NCBI GenBank assembly: GCA_030451965.1
Contig: JAKDNE010000059.1
Coordinates: 1 to 12,280, forward strand
Length of the DNA stretch: 12,280 nt
Direction of reading: 5' to 3'
Source: Brachybacterium sp.
GTDB taxonomy: Bacteria; Actinomycetota; Actinomycetes; Actinomycetales; Dermabacteraceae
A program made the position numbers and the translations under genes. The notes under the pieces are model-generated. The model was not told where the DNA came from and did no database searches. It saw only the letters and a list, made by a program, of their open reading frames with translations. Position 1 is the first letter of the stretch, and each line of letters begins with the position of its first letter. Of the stretch, positions 1 to 6,582 are shown piece by piece.

Positions 1-1371
1 GTTCGCCGCCGTCCAGGCCAGCGGTGCCACCTCCGCCGGGCGTCCGTCGAAGAGCACCTTCTCCGGCAGAGAGCCGGTGGCGGTGCGGTGCTCGGCCAGC
101 CAGCGGAGGATCCCCGTCGCCGCCTCGTGCTCGCCGGTGCGGGCGAGGGCGAGGCCCAGCAGGCTCGTCGAGGGGGTCCAGCTCACCCCGTCCGCGCGCC
201 ACGAGGCGCCCGGGGCGATCCCGCCGCCCGGACGGGCCAGCTCGCGCGCGAGCGCGGCGAGCTGCGCGGGCGTCACCGGGCCGTGGCAGCCGGTCGCGTC
301 CAGGAGTGCCCGGGCGGAGTCGGCGCCGCCCCCTGCGCGGTAGCGCTGAAAGCCGCTGCGCCCGAAGGTGCCCTCCAGCAGGAGCGTGAAGGTCTCGGCG
401 GCCCGATGCACCTCCAGATCTTCGGTGAGCCGTGCCCCTGCGCGCAGCCCCGTCAGCGTCGCGGCCATGGTCCACAGGGTCACCGAGTGCTCCCGCATCT
501 CCCAGTAGTCGGGGGAGATCGGCGGCATCCCGGCGCCGTCCTGCGTCTCGGAGCGCAGCGCATCCACGGACATGGTGACCAGCGTGGTCAGGCGCTCCGT
601 GACGCCCTCCTGGCGGTCCCCGCCGGCGCGCCCCGCCGCCTCTGCGACCTCGGCCGTCGCCCACAGCAGCAGGCCGATGCCGTCGAACTGGCGCTGTCTG
701 CGATCCGGTGCCCGGTCCGTGGCGGGGTCGTACCGGGCCTCGAACCAGCCGTCGGGAGCCTGGAGGGACTGCAGGTGAGCGAGCACGTCCACGGCACGAT
801 CGAGGTGACCCACCCGGGCCAGGGCCACCGCGCAGAAGGCGGCATCGCGCGGCCAGAGGTGACGCCAGGAGGGGCTCCAGCCTGCGACGGGGGCGGGCAG
901 TGCGTCCCCGAGGACCCAGAGGTCCTGCAGCGCGGAGGCGGCGAGGTCATGCAGCAGCGGCTCCTGCGGGAGCGCCTCTGCGAGCTGTTCCCGCCAGGCC
1001 GCAGTGCCCTCGTCGAACCCCCGGGCACGCCGCCGCGCGGGGGAGGACTCCGGCAGATCCGCGGCGAGCCGCGTGCCGGGAAGCAGGTCGAGGCGGTCCC
1101 CGCGTCCGCCGACGAGCACTCGGCTCCCGCCGGCGTCGTAGGCGACGGTCCCGGACCACAGGGGGATCACGGTGCGACGATCGACCTCGGGCCGTGCCAG
1201 CTTCCGCGCGGCGAGGGACCCGGCACCGACCGCCCCGAGCGCGGCGGCGGCACCGGCGCCGCGCAGCAGCTGCCGTCGTGACGCCCCGGACTGCGGAGGG
1301 GTCGCCTCCGCGCCCGCGGTGCTCGTCCCGGGATCCGGGGTGTCCGGGGCCCGCTGTCCTCGCCGGTGCAT
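1..1371 (-). CDS. GH15 (glucoamylase-like) glycoside hydrolase, Tat-exported; C-terminus cut by window edge
   Basis: Reading the minus strand from ATG at 1371 gives 457 codons open to the window edge with no stop. Residues 31-37 (SRRQLLR) followed by an Ala/Gly-rich hydrophobic stretch (about 38-54) form a twin-arginine signal or anchor. The rest resembles the alpha/alpha-barrel catalytic domain of glycoside hydrolase family 15. HLWPRD at 171-176 matches the family's substrate-binding HLWPRDA motif. FDGIGLLLW follows at about 230. WEMRE with E291 sits where the general-acid Glu lies. LPEK with E437 sits where the general-base Glu lies, followed by PLAWTAA, which resembles the family's PL(A/S)WSHA. 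Known GH15 enzymes hydrolyse alpha-glucosidic bonds from non-reducing ends; trehalases and dextranases also occur, so the substrate is open. There is no room for a separate N-terminal beta-sandwich domain. Probably only a few tens of residues are missing. Transcribed divergently from proS. Confidence 0.82.
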   Translation of the reverse strand, partial: MHRRGQRAPDTPDPGTSTAGAEATPPQSGASRRQLLRGAGAAAALGAVGAGSLAARKLARPEVDRRTVIPLWSGTVAYDAGGSRVLVGGRGDRLDLLPGTRLAADLPESSPARRRARGFDEGTAAWREQLAEALPQEPLLHDLAASALQDLWVLGDALPAPVAGWSPSWRHLWPRDAAFCAVALARVGHLDRAVDVLAHLQSLQAPDGWFEARYDPATDRAPDRRQRQFDGIGLLLWATAEVAEAAGRAGGDRQEGVTERLTTLVTMSVDALRSETQDGAGMPPISPDYWEMREHSVTLWTMAATLTGLRAGARLTEDLEVHRAAETFTLLLEGTFGRSGFQRYRAGGGADSARALLDATGCHGPVTPAQLAALARELARPGGGIAPGASWRADGVSWTPSTSLLGLALARTGEHEAATGILRWLAEHRTATGSLPEKVLFDGRPAEVAPLAWTAAN

Positions 1372-1406
1372 CCGTTCAGGATACCGAGGCGTCGGGCTCC
1401 GGCGTC
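1371..1406 (-). promoter_or_regulatory. Candidate -10 box for the GH15-like gene, suggesting a leaderless mRNA
   Basis: On the minus strand TATCCT (1383-1378) ends 6 nt before the ATG at 1371. A transcript initiated the usual ~7 nt downstream would begin at or within a base of the start codon. No Shine-Dalgarno is visible before the ATG. The -35 region (GACGCC around 1406-1401) is a weak match. Leaderless mRNAs are common in actinobacteria. Identified by eye only. Confidence 0.4.
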
Positions 1407-1514
1407 GGCCGGGCCGCCGTCACCAGTACGGCCGGTCCATCGCTCCCAGTACGATGGGGCCGCGCGAGCCCCGGTGGCCCCGCCCCGAACCACCCCGTGT
1501 GAAAGGCCTGCCCC
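1372..1514. other. Divergent intergenic region between the GH15-like gene and proS
   Basis: This 143-bp spacer must hold promoters for both directions. On the plus strand TACGAT (1450-1455) is a possible proS -10, without a convincing -35. The octamer CCAGTACG occurs twice, at 1423-1430 and 1446-1453, 23 bp apart; the second copy overlaps that -10. GAAAGG at 1501-1506, 8 nt before the proS ATG, is a usable ribosome binding site. A short GGGGC/GCCCC inverted repeat lies at 1456-1472. No small gene is evident. Confidence 0.5.
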
Positions 1515-3299
1515 ATGATCCGTCTGTCCTCGTCCTTCGTCCGCACCCTGCGGGAGGATCCGGCCGACGCCGAGGTCGCCAGTCACAGGCTGCTGGTGCG
1601 CGCGGGCTACATCCGTCGCAGCGCCGCCGGGGTGTACACCTGGCTGCCGCTGGGGCTGAAGGTGCTGCGCAAGGTCGAGCAGATCGTGCGCGAGGAGCAG
1701 GACGCGATCGGTGGCCAGGAGGTGCTGTTCTCGGCGCTGCAGCCGCGCGAGCCCTACGAGATCACCGGTCGCTGGGAGGACTACGGCCCGAACCTGTTCC
1801 GGCTGCAGGACCGCAAGCGCGACGACTACCTCCTCGCCCCCACCCACGAGGAGGTGTTCACCCTCACGGTGAAGGACCTGTTCTCCTCGTACAAGGATCT
1901 GCCCACCATGCTGTACCAGATCCAGTCGAAGTACCGCGACGAGGCGCGTCCCCGGGCAGGGCTGCTGCGCACCCGCGAGTTCATCATGAAGGACGCCTAC
2001 TCCTTCGATGCGACCGATGAGGGTCTGGATGTCTCCTATGAGAAGCAGCGCGGCGCCTACCAGCGCACCTTCGACCGGCTGGGCCTGCCCACGGTGATCT
2101 GCCGCGCCGACGCCGGGGCCATGGGCGGTTCCCGCTCCGAGGAGTTCCTGCACCCCACGCCGATCGGAGAGGACACCTTCGTGGTCTCCGACGGCGGCTA
2201 CGCCGCGAACGTCGAGGCGGTCACCACGCTCGCTCCACCCGCCCTGGACGACGCGATGATCGCCGCACTGCCGGCGATGCACGTCGAGGACACCCCCGGT
2301 GCGAGCACCATCGCAGCGCTCACCGATCTCTCCAACCGGGCCTTCCCGGGCAAGGGCACGATCACCGAGACGGGGGAGTGGACCCGCTACGAGATGCTCA
2401 AGCACCTCGTCTACCTGCTGACCTACCCCGACGGCTCCACCGAACCGTTGGTCATAGCCCTGCCCGGCGACCGGGAGGTCGACGCGAAGCGGCTCGAGGC
2501 GGCGCTGGCTCCCGCGATCGCGACCCCGTTCACCGAGGCAGATTTCGAGAAGCACACGGTGCTGAAGAAGGGCTACATCGGCCCCGAGGGACTCGGGCTG
2601 GAGTCCGAGTCGGGGATCCGCTACCTGGTCGACCCGCGCGTCGTGCCCGGCAGCTCCTGGGTCGCCGGCGCCGGCGAGAAGGACAAGCACGTCTACGACC
2701 TCGTCTTCGGCCGGGACTTCACCGCCGACGGCACCATCGAGGCCGCCGAGGTGCGCGACGGCGACCCCGCCCCGGACGGCTCCGGCCCGCTGCACCTGAC
2801 CCGTGGCATGGAGATGGGGCACATCTTCCAGCTGGGTCGCAAGTACGCCGAGGCACTGGACCTCAAGGTCCTCGACGAGAACGGCAAGGCGGTCGTGGTG
2901 ACCATGGGCTCCTACGGCATCGGCGTCACCCGGGCCGTGGCCGCGGTCGCCGAACTCCTCCACGATGAGAAGGGCCTGCTCTGGCCCCGCCTGCTCTCCC
3001 CGGCCGATGTGCACATCGTCGCCACCGGCAAGGGGCGGGAGGTCTTCGAGGAGGCGGAGCGGATCGCCGCCGAGCTCGAGGCCCGCGGCCTGGAGGTGCT
3101 CTACGACGATCGGCCCAAGGTCTCCCCGGGCGTGAAGTTCAAGGACTCCGAGCTGCTGGGCGTGCCCACCTCGGTGGTCGTGGGCAGGAGCCTCGCCGCA
3201 GGCGTGGTCGAGCTGCGGGACCGCAGGACCGGCGATATCCGCGAGATCAGTCCGCAGGAGGTCGTCGAGGCTGTGGTCGCGGAGGTCCGCGGCGCCTGA
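1515..3299 (+). CDS. proS: Prolyl-tRNA synthetase (class II, bacterial type with editing insertion)
   Basis: A cytoplasmic enzyme charging tRNA-Pro with proline; 594 residues, normal for the bacterial long form. The class II core is visible: motif 1 in the GYIRRSAAGVYTWLPLG stretch (about 32-48), the APTHEE loop (108-113), motif 2 from RDEARPR (141-147) through LRTREFIMKDAYSF, and motif 3 starting GSYGIGVTR at 465. Between motifs 2 and 3, from about residue 225 to 400, lies the YbaK-like insertion domain that deacylates Ala-tRNA-Pro in this form. Residues about 495-594 form the anticodon-binding domain (DVHIVATGKG to the end). The ATG at 1515 is preceded by GAAAGG at 8 nt, and the protein begins with the family's usual RLSSSFVRTLRE. 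It is monocistronic, between a divergent and a convergent gene. No T-box-like leader was seen; the 5' region is short. Confidence 0.97.
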   Translation: MIRLSSSFVRTLREDPADAEVASHRLLVRAGYIRRSAAGVYTWLPLGLKVLRKVEQIVREEQDAIGGQEVLFSALQPREPYEITGRWEDYGPNLFRLQDRKRDDYLLAPTHEEVFTLTVKDLFSSYKDLPTMLYQIQSKYRDEARPRAGLLRTREFIMKDAYSFDATDEGLDVSYEKQRGAYQRTFDRLGLPTVICRADAGAMGGSRSEEFLHPTPIGEDTFVVSDGGYAANVEAVTTLAPPALDDAMIAALPAMHVEDTPGASTIAALTDLSNRAFPGKGTITETGEWTRYEMLKHLVYLLTYPDGSTEPLVIALPGDREVDAKRLEAALAPAIATPFTEADFEKHTVLKKGYIGPEGLGLESESGIRYLVDPRVVPGSSWVAGAGEKDKHVYDLVFGRDFTADGTIEAAEVRDGDPAPDGSGPLHLTRGMEMGHIFQLGRKYAEALDLKVLDENGKAVVVTMGSYGIGVTRAVAAVAELLHDEKGLLWPRLLSPADVHIVATGKGREVFEEAERIAAELEARGLEVLYDDRPKVSPGVKFKDSELLGVPTSVVVGRSLAAGVVELRDRRTGDIREISPQEVVEAVVAEVRGA

Positions 3300-3308
3300 G
3301 CCGTCGCT

Positions 3309-3345
3309 GCCGGGAGGTGCGGGTCGCTGCCCTGCGCCGCCCGGC
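3309..3345. terminator. Bidirectional hairpin terminator between convergent proS and the DUF4439 lipoprotein gene
   Basis: Bases 3309-3323 pair with 3331-3345 around a 7-nt loop. GCCGGG pairs with CCCGGC. After one A.G mismatch, GGTGCGGG pairs with CCTGCGCC with two G-U wobbles. That is 14 of 15 positions paired. It starts 10 nt past the proS stop and lies 3 nt past the stop of the opposing gene, so it can serve both. No U tract follows, as is common for actinobacterial hairpin terminators. Confidence 0.7.
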
Positions 3346-3348
3346 CCG

Positions 3349-4428
3349 TCACTCCTCGAGGGGCGGCGGCTGCTCGACCTCGAGGCTCGGCAGCGGCTCC
3401 ATCCGGTCCACCAGCGAGGCCAGCCGCTCCGCCTCCTGGAGTGCCGCGGCGATCGGCAGGGGGCGCCGCTCGAACGGGGCTGCGCCGACCAGCGCGACGT
3501 GATCGATCAGCAGCCCCTGGGCCAGCAGCGTCGGCAGCTGGGCGGCGGACTGCGTATCGAGGGTCCCTCCGGGCATCGCATAGACCGCCTGGCGGGTCAC
3601 GACCGGGGCGCCGTCCTCCTCGGCGATCTCGCCGAGCTCCTCGGCGCGGTCGCGATGGAGCTCCGTGAGGTCCAGATGCTGCTGCCGCGACTCGTCCTCG
3701 GACCGTGCGGCGAGCACCTCGTGGAGGAAGCCGGCGTACCACTCCTCCAGCTGTGCCCGCTCGATCGTGCTGTGGTAGTCGGACTCGGCACCGATCGACG
3801 GCGGATCGGTGGTGGGCACCTCCCGGGCCGGCACCAGCTCCTCTGTCGTGGGGGAGGGGGCGACCCCGCCGCTGCCGGCACCGCCGCGCAGCCGCTGTGC
3901 GGCCCAGGCGGTGTGGGCCGCGATCGCGACCACCGGCCGTGCCAGTGAGCCGGAGACCTGACGAGCCGCCGAGGCGGCGAGGTCGCGCAGCTGGACGAGG
4001 GCCGCGACCAGGTCCGACAGATCGGTCGGCGCCTCCTCGGGCGGTGGGGGCGAGGTCTGCCCCGCTGCGGGATCCTTCTCCTGCTGGCGCTCCTTCTCCC
4101 GCTCCGCGCCGGTGAGCAGCGCGGTGCGCTGCACCGGCAGGGCGGCGGAGAGGGCAGTCAGGGTCGAGGACAGCAGCGGGTCCCCCTCGGCGTCTCCCTC
4201 GGTGGCCACTCGCGCGGTGCCGACGATCGCACGCTCCAGCAGCTCCAGCAGTTCATCTCGATAGAGATCATCGATCCCTGGCGGCGGCGGCGTGTACTCC
4301 TCCGGCCGGCCCAGCACGATCCGCCCGCAGCCCGCCAGCGGCAGCAGCATCGCCACGCCCGCGACGCGCAGCAGCCCGCGGCGTGAGCCGTCGACGGCGG
4401 CGCGGGGCGGAGCAGAGGGACGGGGCAC
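3349..4428 (-). CDS. Putative lipoprotein with ferritin-like DUF4439 domain
   Basis: A 359-residue protein starting at GTG 4428. Residues 15-34 read SRRGLLR, then a hydrophobic run ending in LAGC, i.e. a Tat-type signal plus a lipobox with Cys34, so it is predicted to be lipid-anchored outside the membrane. The first half is helical with a charged/proline-rich linker. The second half contains the DUF4439-like segment: EEWYAGFLHEVLAAR (228 onward), then ELHRDRAEEL with His258, then YAMPGG and a conserved-looking helix. DUF4439 is a ferritin-like four-helix bundle domain of unknown function. As I recall, members sit between proS and rimP in other actinobacteria, including mycobacteria, which supports the call. 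Whether it binds metal cannot be told from sequence; few canonical Glu/His pairs are evident. Convergent with proS and divergent from rimP. There is no clear Shine-Dalgarno before the GTG, so leaderless translation is possible. Confidence 0.75.
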   Translation of the reverse strand: MPRPSAPPRAAVDGSRRGLLRVAGVAMLLPLAGCGRIVLGRPEEYTPPPPGIDDLYRDELLELLERAIVGTARVATEGDAEGDPLLSSTLTALSAALPVQRTALLTGAEREKERQQEKDPAAGQTSPPPPEEAPTDLSDLVAALVQLRDLAASAARQVSGSLARPVVAIAAHTAWAAQRLRGGAGSGGVAPSPTTEELVPAREVPTTDPPSIGAESDYHSTIERAQLEEWYAGFLHEVLAARSEDESRQQHLDLTELHRDRAEELGEIAEEDGAPVVTRQAVYAMPGGTLDTQSAAQLPTLLAQGLLIDHVALVGAAPFERRPLPIAAALQEAERLASLVDRMEPLPSLEVEQPPPLEE

Positions 4429-4482
4429 GGGATGATTCTCGCATCAGAGCCTCAGGTGGAGGCACGGACCGGCCACGGCCAC

Positions 4483-4554
4483 TATCCTGGTGCCATCGCC
4501 CGGGGGACGTCCCGGGCACCACAGACACCCATAGCAGCAGGAGGCGAGCGGGCC
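4483..4554 (+). promoter_or_regulatory. Candidate rimP operon promoter and leader with hairpin
   Basis: TATCCT at 4483-4488 is a plausible -10; the -35 is not convincing. Transcription would start near 4495. Almost immediately GCCCGGG (4498-4504) pairs perfectly with CCCGGGC (4511-4517), with a further G-U closing pair and a GACG loop. A strong Shine-Dalgarno AGGAGG (4539-4544) lies 10 nt before the rimP ATG. The hairpin does not cover the Shine-Dalgarno and has no U tract. Role unknown. Confidence 0.5.
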
Positions 4555-5151
4555 ATGAGCGCACTCGACGACCAGACCATCCTGCGGGAGACGGCCATCC
4601 GGGTGCTGGACGCCCGTGGGCTCGTGCTCGAGGACGTCGAGATCCGGCACGGCGGCAGGATGCCGCAGGTGCGCCTCGTCGTGGATCTCCCCGAGGACCA
4701 GCTGGGCAGCGTGGACCTCGATACCGTCGCCGACGCCTCGCGCGCGCTCTCCGAGGTGGTGGACGCCGATGATGCCGTGTTGGGCAGCACTCCGGTCCTG
4801 CTCGAGGTCACCACCCCGGGCGTCGACCGCACGCTGACGCAGCCGCGCCACTTCCGCCGCTCCCGGGGACACCTGCTGGCACTGACCGTCGCCGACGGCA
4901 CCAGCTATCGGGCCCGGCTCCTCGCCGTCCACGGCGAGGACCTGCACCTGCGACAGGAGCCCGGCCGCGATGACCGCGGGCGTCCGCTGAAGCGGCCTCA
5001 GGGCACCATCGAGCGTCCGGTGATCCCGATCGCCGACGTCACCACCGCCAGGGTCGAGGTCGAGTTCGACCCGCCCGCCGACCTCGCGCAGCAGCTCGCT
5101 GATGCCGAGAACACCGCCGCGGACCACCCGACCGCGCAGAAGGAGAGCTGA
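4555..5151 (+). CDS. rimP: Ribosome maturation factor RimP
   Basis: RimP binds pre-30S particles and assists early assembly of the 3' domain of the small subunit. The 198-residue product shows the expected two parts. The N-terminal alpha/beta domain (about 1-85) contains the HGGRMPQVRLVVD strand, the DLDTVADASRALSEVVD helix and the VLLEVTTPGVDRTL segment typical of the family. The C-terminal SH3-like domain (about 86-170) ends in the PIADVTTARVEVEF strand. A short acidic tail follows. An in-frame ATG exists at 4432, but it would lie upstream of the likely promoter. The ATG at 4555 with AGGAGG 10 nt upstream is preferred and gives the usual actinobacterial length. First gene of the run; its stop is one base from the nusA start, so the two are surely co-transcribed. 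Confidence 0.95.
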   Translation: MSALDDQTILRETAIRVLDARGLVLEDVEIRHGGRMPQVRLVVDLPEDQLGSVDLDTVADASRALSEVVDADDAVLGSTPVLLEVTTPGVDRTLTQPRHFRRSRGHLLALTVADGTSYRARLLAVHGEDLHLRQEPGRDDRGRPLKRPQGTIERPVIPIADVTTARVEVEFDPPADLAQQLADAENTAADHPTAQKES

Positions 5152-5152
5152 G

Positions 5153-6139
5153 ATGGACATCGACATGGGTGCCCTTCGGGCCCTCGAACGCGAACGCGAG
5201 ATCAGCCTGCCCGTGCTGCTGGACGCGATCCGCTCGGCGCTGCACGCCGCCTACCTCCACTCCGACCATCCGGTGCGGGACTCCGAGGTGCTCATCGACG
5301 ACAGCAGCGGTGAGGTCGTCGTGATCGCTCGCGAGCGCGACGCCGACGGGGTCGTGCTGGAGGAGTGGGACGACACTCCCGAGAACTTCGGCCGGGTCGC
5401 GGCCTCGACCGCCCGCCAGGTGATCTTCCAGCGCATCCGCGACCTGGAGGACGACGCGGTGCTCGGCGAGTACGCCGACCGCGCCGACCAGATCGTCTCC
5501 GGCATCATCCAGCAGGGTCGCGATCCGCGGATGGTGCTGGTCAACCTCGGTGAGGTCGAGGCCGTGCTGCCCCCTCACGAGCGGGTGCCGGGCGAGGACT
5601 ACTCGCACGGCCGCCGTCTGCGGGCCTACGTCACCGAGGCGCGCCGCGGGCCCAGGGGCCCTCAGATCACCCTGTCGCGCTCCCACCCGAACCTCGTGCG
5701 CCGGCTGTTCGACCTCGAGGTCCCCGAGGTCGCCGACGGCACCGTCGAGATCGCCGGGCTCGCCCGGGAGGCGGGCCACCGCACGAAGATGTCCGTGCGT
5801 GCGACGGTGCCCGGAGTCAACGCCAAGGGCTCCTGCATCGGTGCGATGGGGGCCCGGGTGCGCTCGGTGATGAACGAGCTGGGGGGCGAGAAGATCGACA
5901 TCGTCGATTTCGACGAGGACCCCGCCACCTACGTCACCAATGCGCTCTCGCCCGCACGGGTCACCAGCGTGACGGTGCTCGACGAGGTCGGCCGCTCGGC
6001 ACGGGCCGTGGTGCCCGAGACGCAGCTCTCCCTCGCCATCGGCAAGGACGGGCAGAATGCCCGGCTCGCCGCCAAGCTGACCGGCTGGAAGATCGACATC
6101 CGGACCGACAGCGCACCGGAGCCGGCACCCGCCGACTGA
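5153..6139 (+). CDS. nusA: Transcription termination/antitermination factor NusA
   Basis: NusA binds RNA polymerase and nascent RNA, modulating pausing, termination and rRNA antitermination. The 328 residues contain an RNAP-binding N-terminal domain (about 1-105), an S1 domain (about 108-175, RMVLVNLGEVEAVLPPHE at 126-143), KH1 with GSCIGAMGARV (226-236) then NELGGEKIDIV, and KH2 with AIGKDGQNARL (295-305). It ends soon after KH2, without the C-terminal acidic repeats of E. coli NusA; this short form is normal for actinobacteria. The ATG at 5153 is chosen over an in-frame upstream ATG at 5102. AAGGAG (5140-5145) sits 7 nt before it and the protein then begins with the family's MDIDMGALRALE. 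The Shine-Dalgarno lies inside the end of rimP. Confidence 0.97.
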   Translation: MDIDMGALRALEREREISLPVLLDAIRSALHAAYLHSDHPVRDSEVLIDDSSGEVVVIARERDADGVVLEEWDDTPENFGRVAASTARQVIFQRIRDLEDDAVLGEYADRADQIVSGIIQQGRDPRMVLVNLGEVEAVLPPHERVPGEDYSHGRRLRAYVTEARRGPRGPQITLSRSHPNLVRRLFDLEVPEVADGTVEIAGLAREAGHRTKMSVRATVPGVNAKGSCIGAMGARVRSVMNELGGEKIDIVDFDEDPATYVTNALSPARVTSVTVLDEVGRSARAVVPETQLSLAIGKDGQNARLAAKLTGWKIDIRTDSAPEPAPAD

Positions 6140-6161
6140 GGTGTGTCCCACGCCTCTCCGC

Positions 6162-6192
6162 TGCGGTCGACGTGCTGCGGGTCCGCTATACT
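6162..6192 (+). promoter_or_regulatory. Candidate internal promoter upstream of ylxR-infB
   Basis: TATACT at 6187-6192 is a near-consensus sigma-70-type -10, the best in the window. Upstream, GGTCGA (6165-6170) or GTCGAC (6166-6171) could act as a weak -35 with a 15-16 nt spacer. It begins 48 bp past the nusA stop, so ylxR-infB could be transcribed independently of rimP-nusA, starting near 6199. Identified by eye. Confidence 0.55.
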
Positions 6193-6198
6193 GGTGAG

Positions 6199-6279
6199 GC
6201 TGTTCGCAGGGTGGAGGCACGTATCGTTCGTCGATCGTGCGTCCGTCCGAGCGGAGGCGCTCGGAACGGAGGTGGAGGA
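6199..6279 (+). promoter_or_regulatory. Structured 5' leader of ylxR: two adjacent stem-loops, the second masking the Shine-Dalgarno
   Basis: Stem-loop 1 spans 6217-6240. GCACG (6217-6221) pairs with CGTGC (6236-6240) and ATCG (6223-6226) with CGAT (6232-6235), with one bulged T and a TTCGT loop. Stem-loop 2 spans 6242-6270. TCCGT (6242-6246) pairs with ACGGA (6266-6270) and CCGAGCG (6247-6253) with CGCTCGG (6258-6264), with one bulged A and a GAGG loop. The last three paired bases are the start of GGAGG (6268-6272), the best-spaced Shine-Dalgarno for the ATG at 6280. Only one base separates the stems. No U tract follows. Folding was judged by hand pairing; no energy was computed. Confidence 0.6.
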
Positions 6280-6582
6280 ATGGTCATCCGCTCCTCCCAT
6301 CGTCCTGAGCGCACGTGCGTCGGCTGCCACCAGGTGGCCGCGCGCGATGATCTGGTGCGTCTGGTCCGGGAGCCTGCTCCCGACGGAGCAGCTCCGCGAG
6401 TCCGCGTCGACCCCTCGGGGTCGGCTCACGGCCGCGGATCATGGCTCCACCCGGCCGCGTCATGTCTCGAGCTCGCCCTCCGGCGAGGCGGTTTCCCCCG
6501 GTCCTTCCGGGGACCGGTCGACACCGGGCTCCTCGCCCAGTCGCTCGAGAACCCCGATTTCACCCGAACGTGGAACAGGTAG
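6280..6582 (+). CDS. ylxR: YlxR family RNA-binding protein (DUF448)
   Basis: A small basic protein of 100 residues encoded, as in most bacteria, between nusA and infB. The family signature is plain: RTCVGC at 11-16 (Cys13, Cys16), LVRLVRE at 25-31, DPSGSAHGRGSWLHP at 44-58 and Cys62 in the following helix. Known YlxR structures suggest RNA binding, and the protein has been linked to RNase P and to transcriptional effects in Bacillus; its role here is not established. The reading frame is open back to an ATG at 6172, but that ATG lies upstream of the likely -10 box at 6187. The ATG at 6280, with GGAGG 7 nt upstream, fits family length and is chosen. The expected GRGAY motif reads GRGSW here, a mild variation. 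Its stop is 95 nt from the infB start. Confidence 0.9.
   Translation: MVIRSSHRPERTCVGCHQVAARDDLVRLVREPAPDGAAPRVRVDPSGSAHGRGSWLHPAASCLELALRRGGFPRSFRGPVDTGLLAQSLENPDFTRTWNR

Noticed and set aside
88..1281. Plus-strand frame of 397 codons over the GH15-like gene
   Set aside because: The minus strand carries a coherent Tat signal and GH15 motifs; the plus frame is a low-complexity shadow.
1167..3014. Antisense frame of 615 codons opposite proS
   Set aside because: Same composition artefact; proS motifs are complete on the plus strand and no ribosome binding site or family motif is seen in the antisense frame.
4432..4554. Upstream in-frame extension of rimP from ATG 4432
   Set aside because: The extension would cover the likely promoter and hairpin, lacks a Shine-Dalgarno and family similarity; ATG 4555 has AGGAGG.
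5039..6220. Antisense frame of 393 codons opposite nusA
   Set aside because: Shadow of nusA; no motif or initiation signal.
6172..6279. Upstream in-frame extension of ylxR from ATG 6172
   Set aside because: That ATG precedes the -10 box and the extra residues are not family-like; they are the leader stem-loops read as codons.
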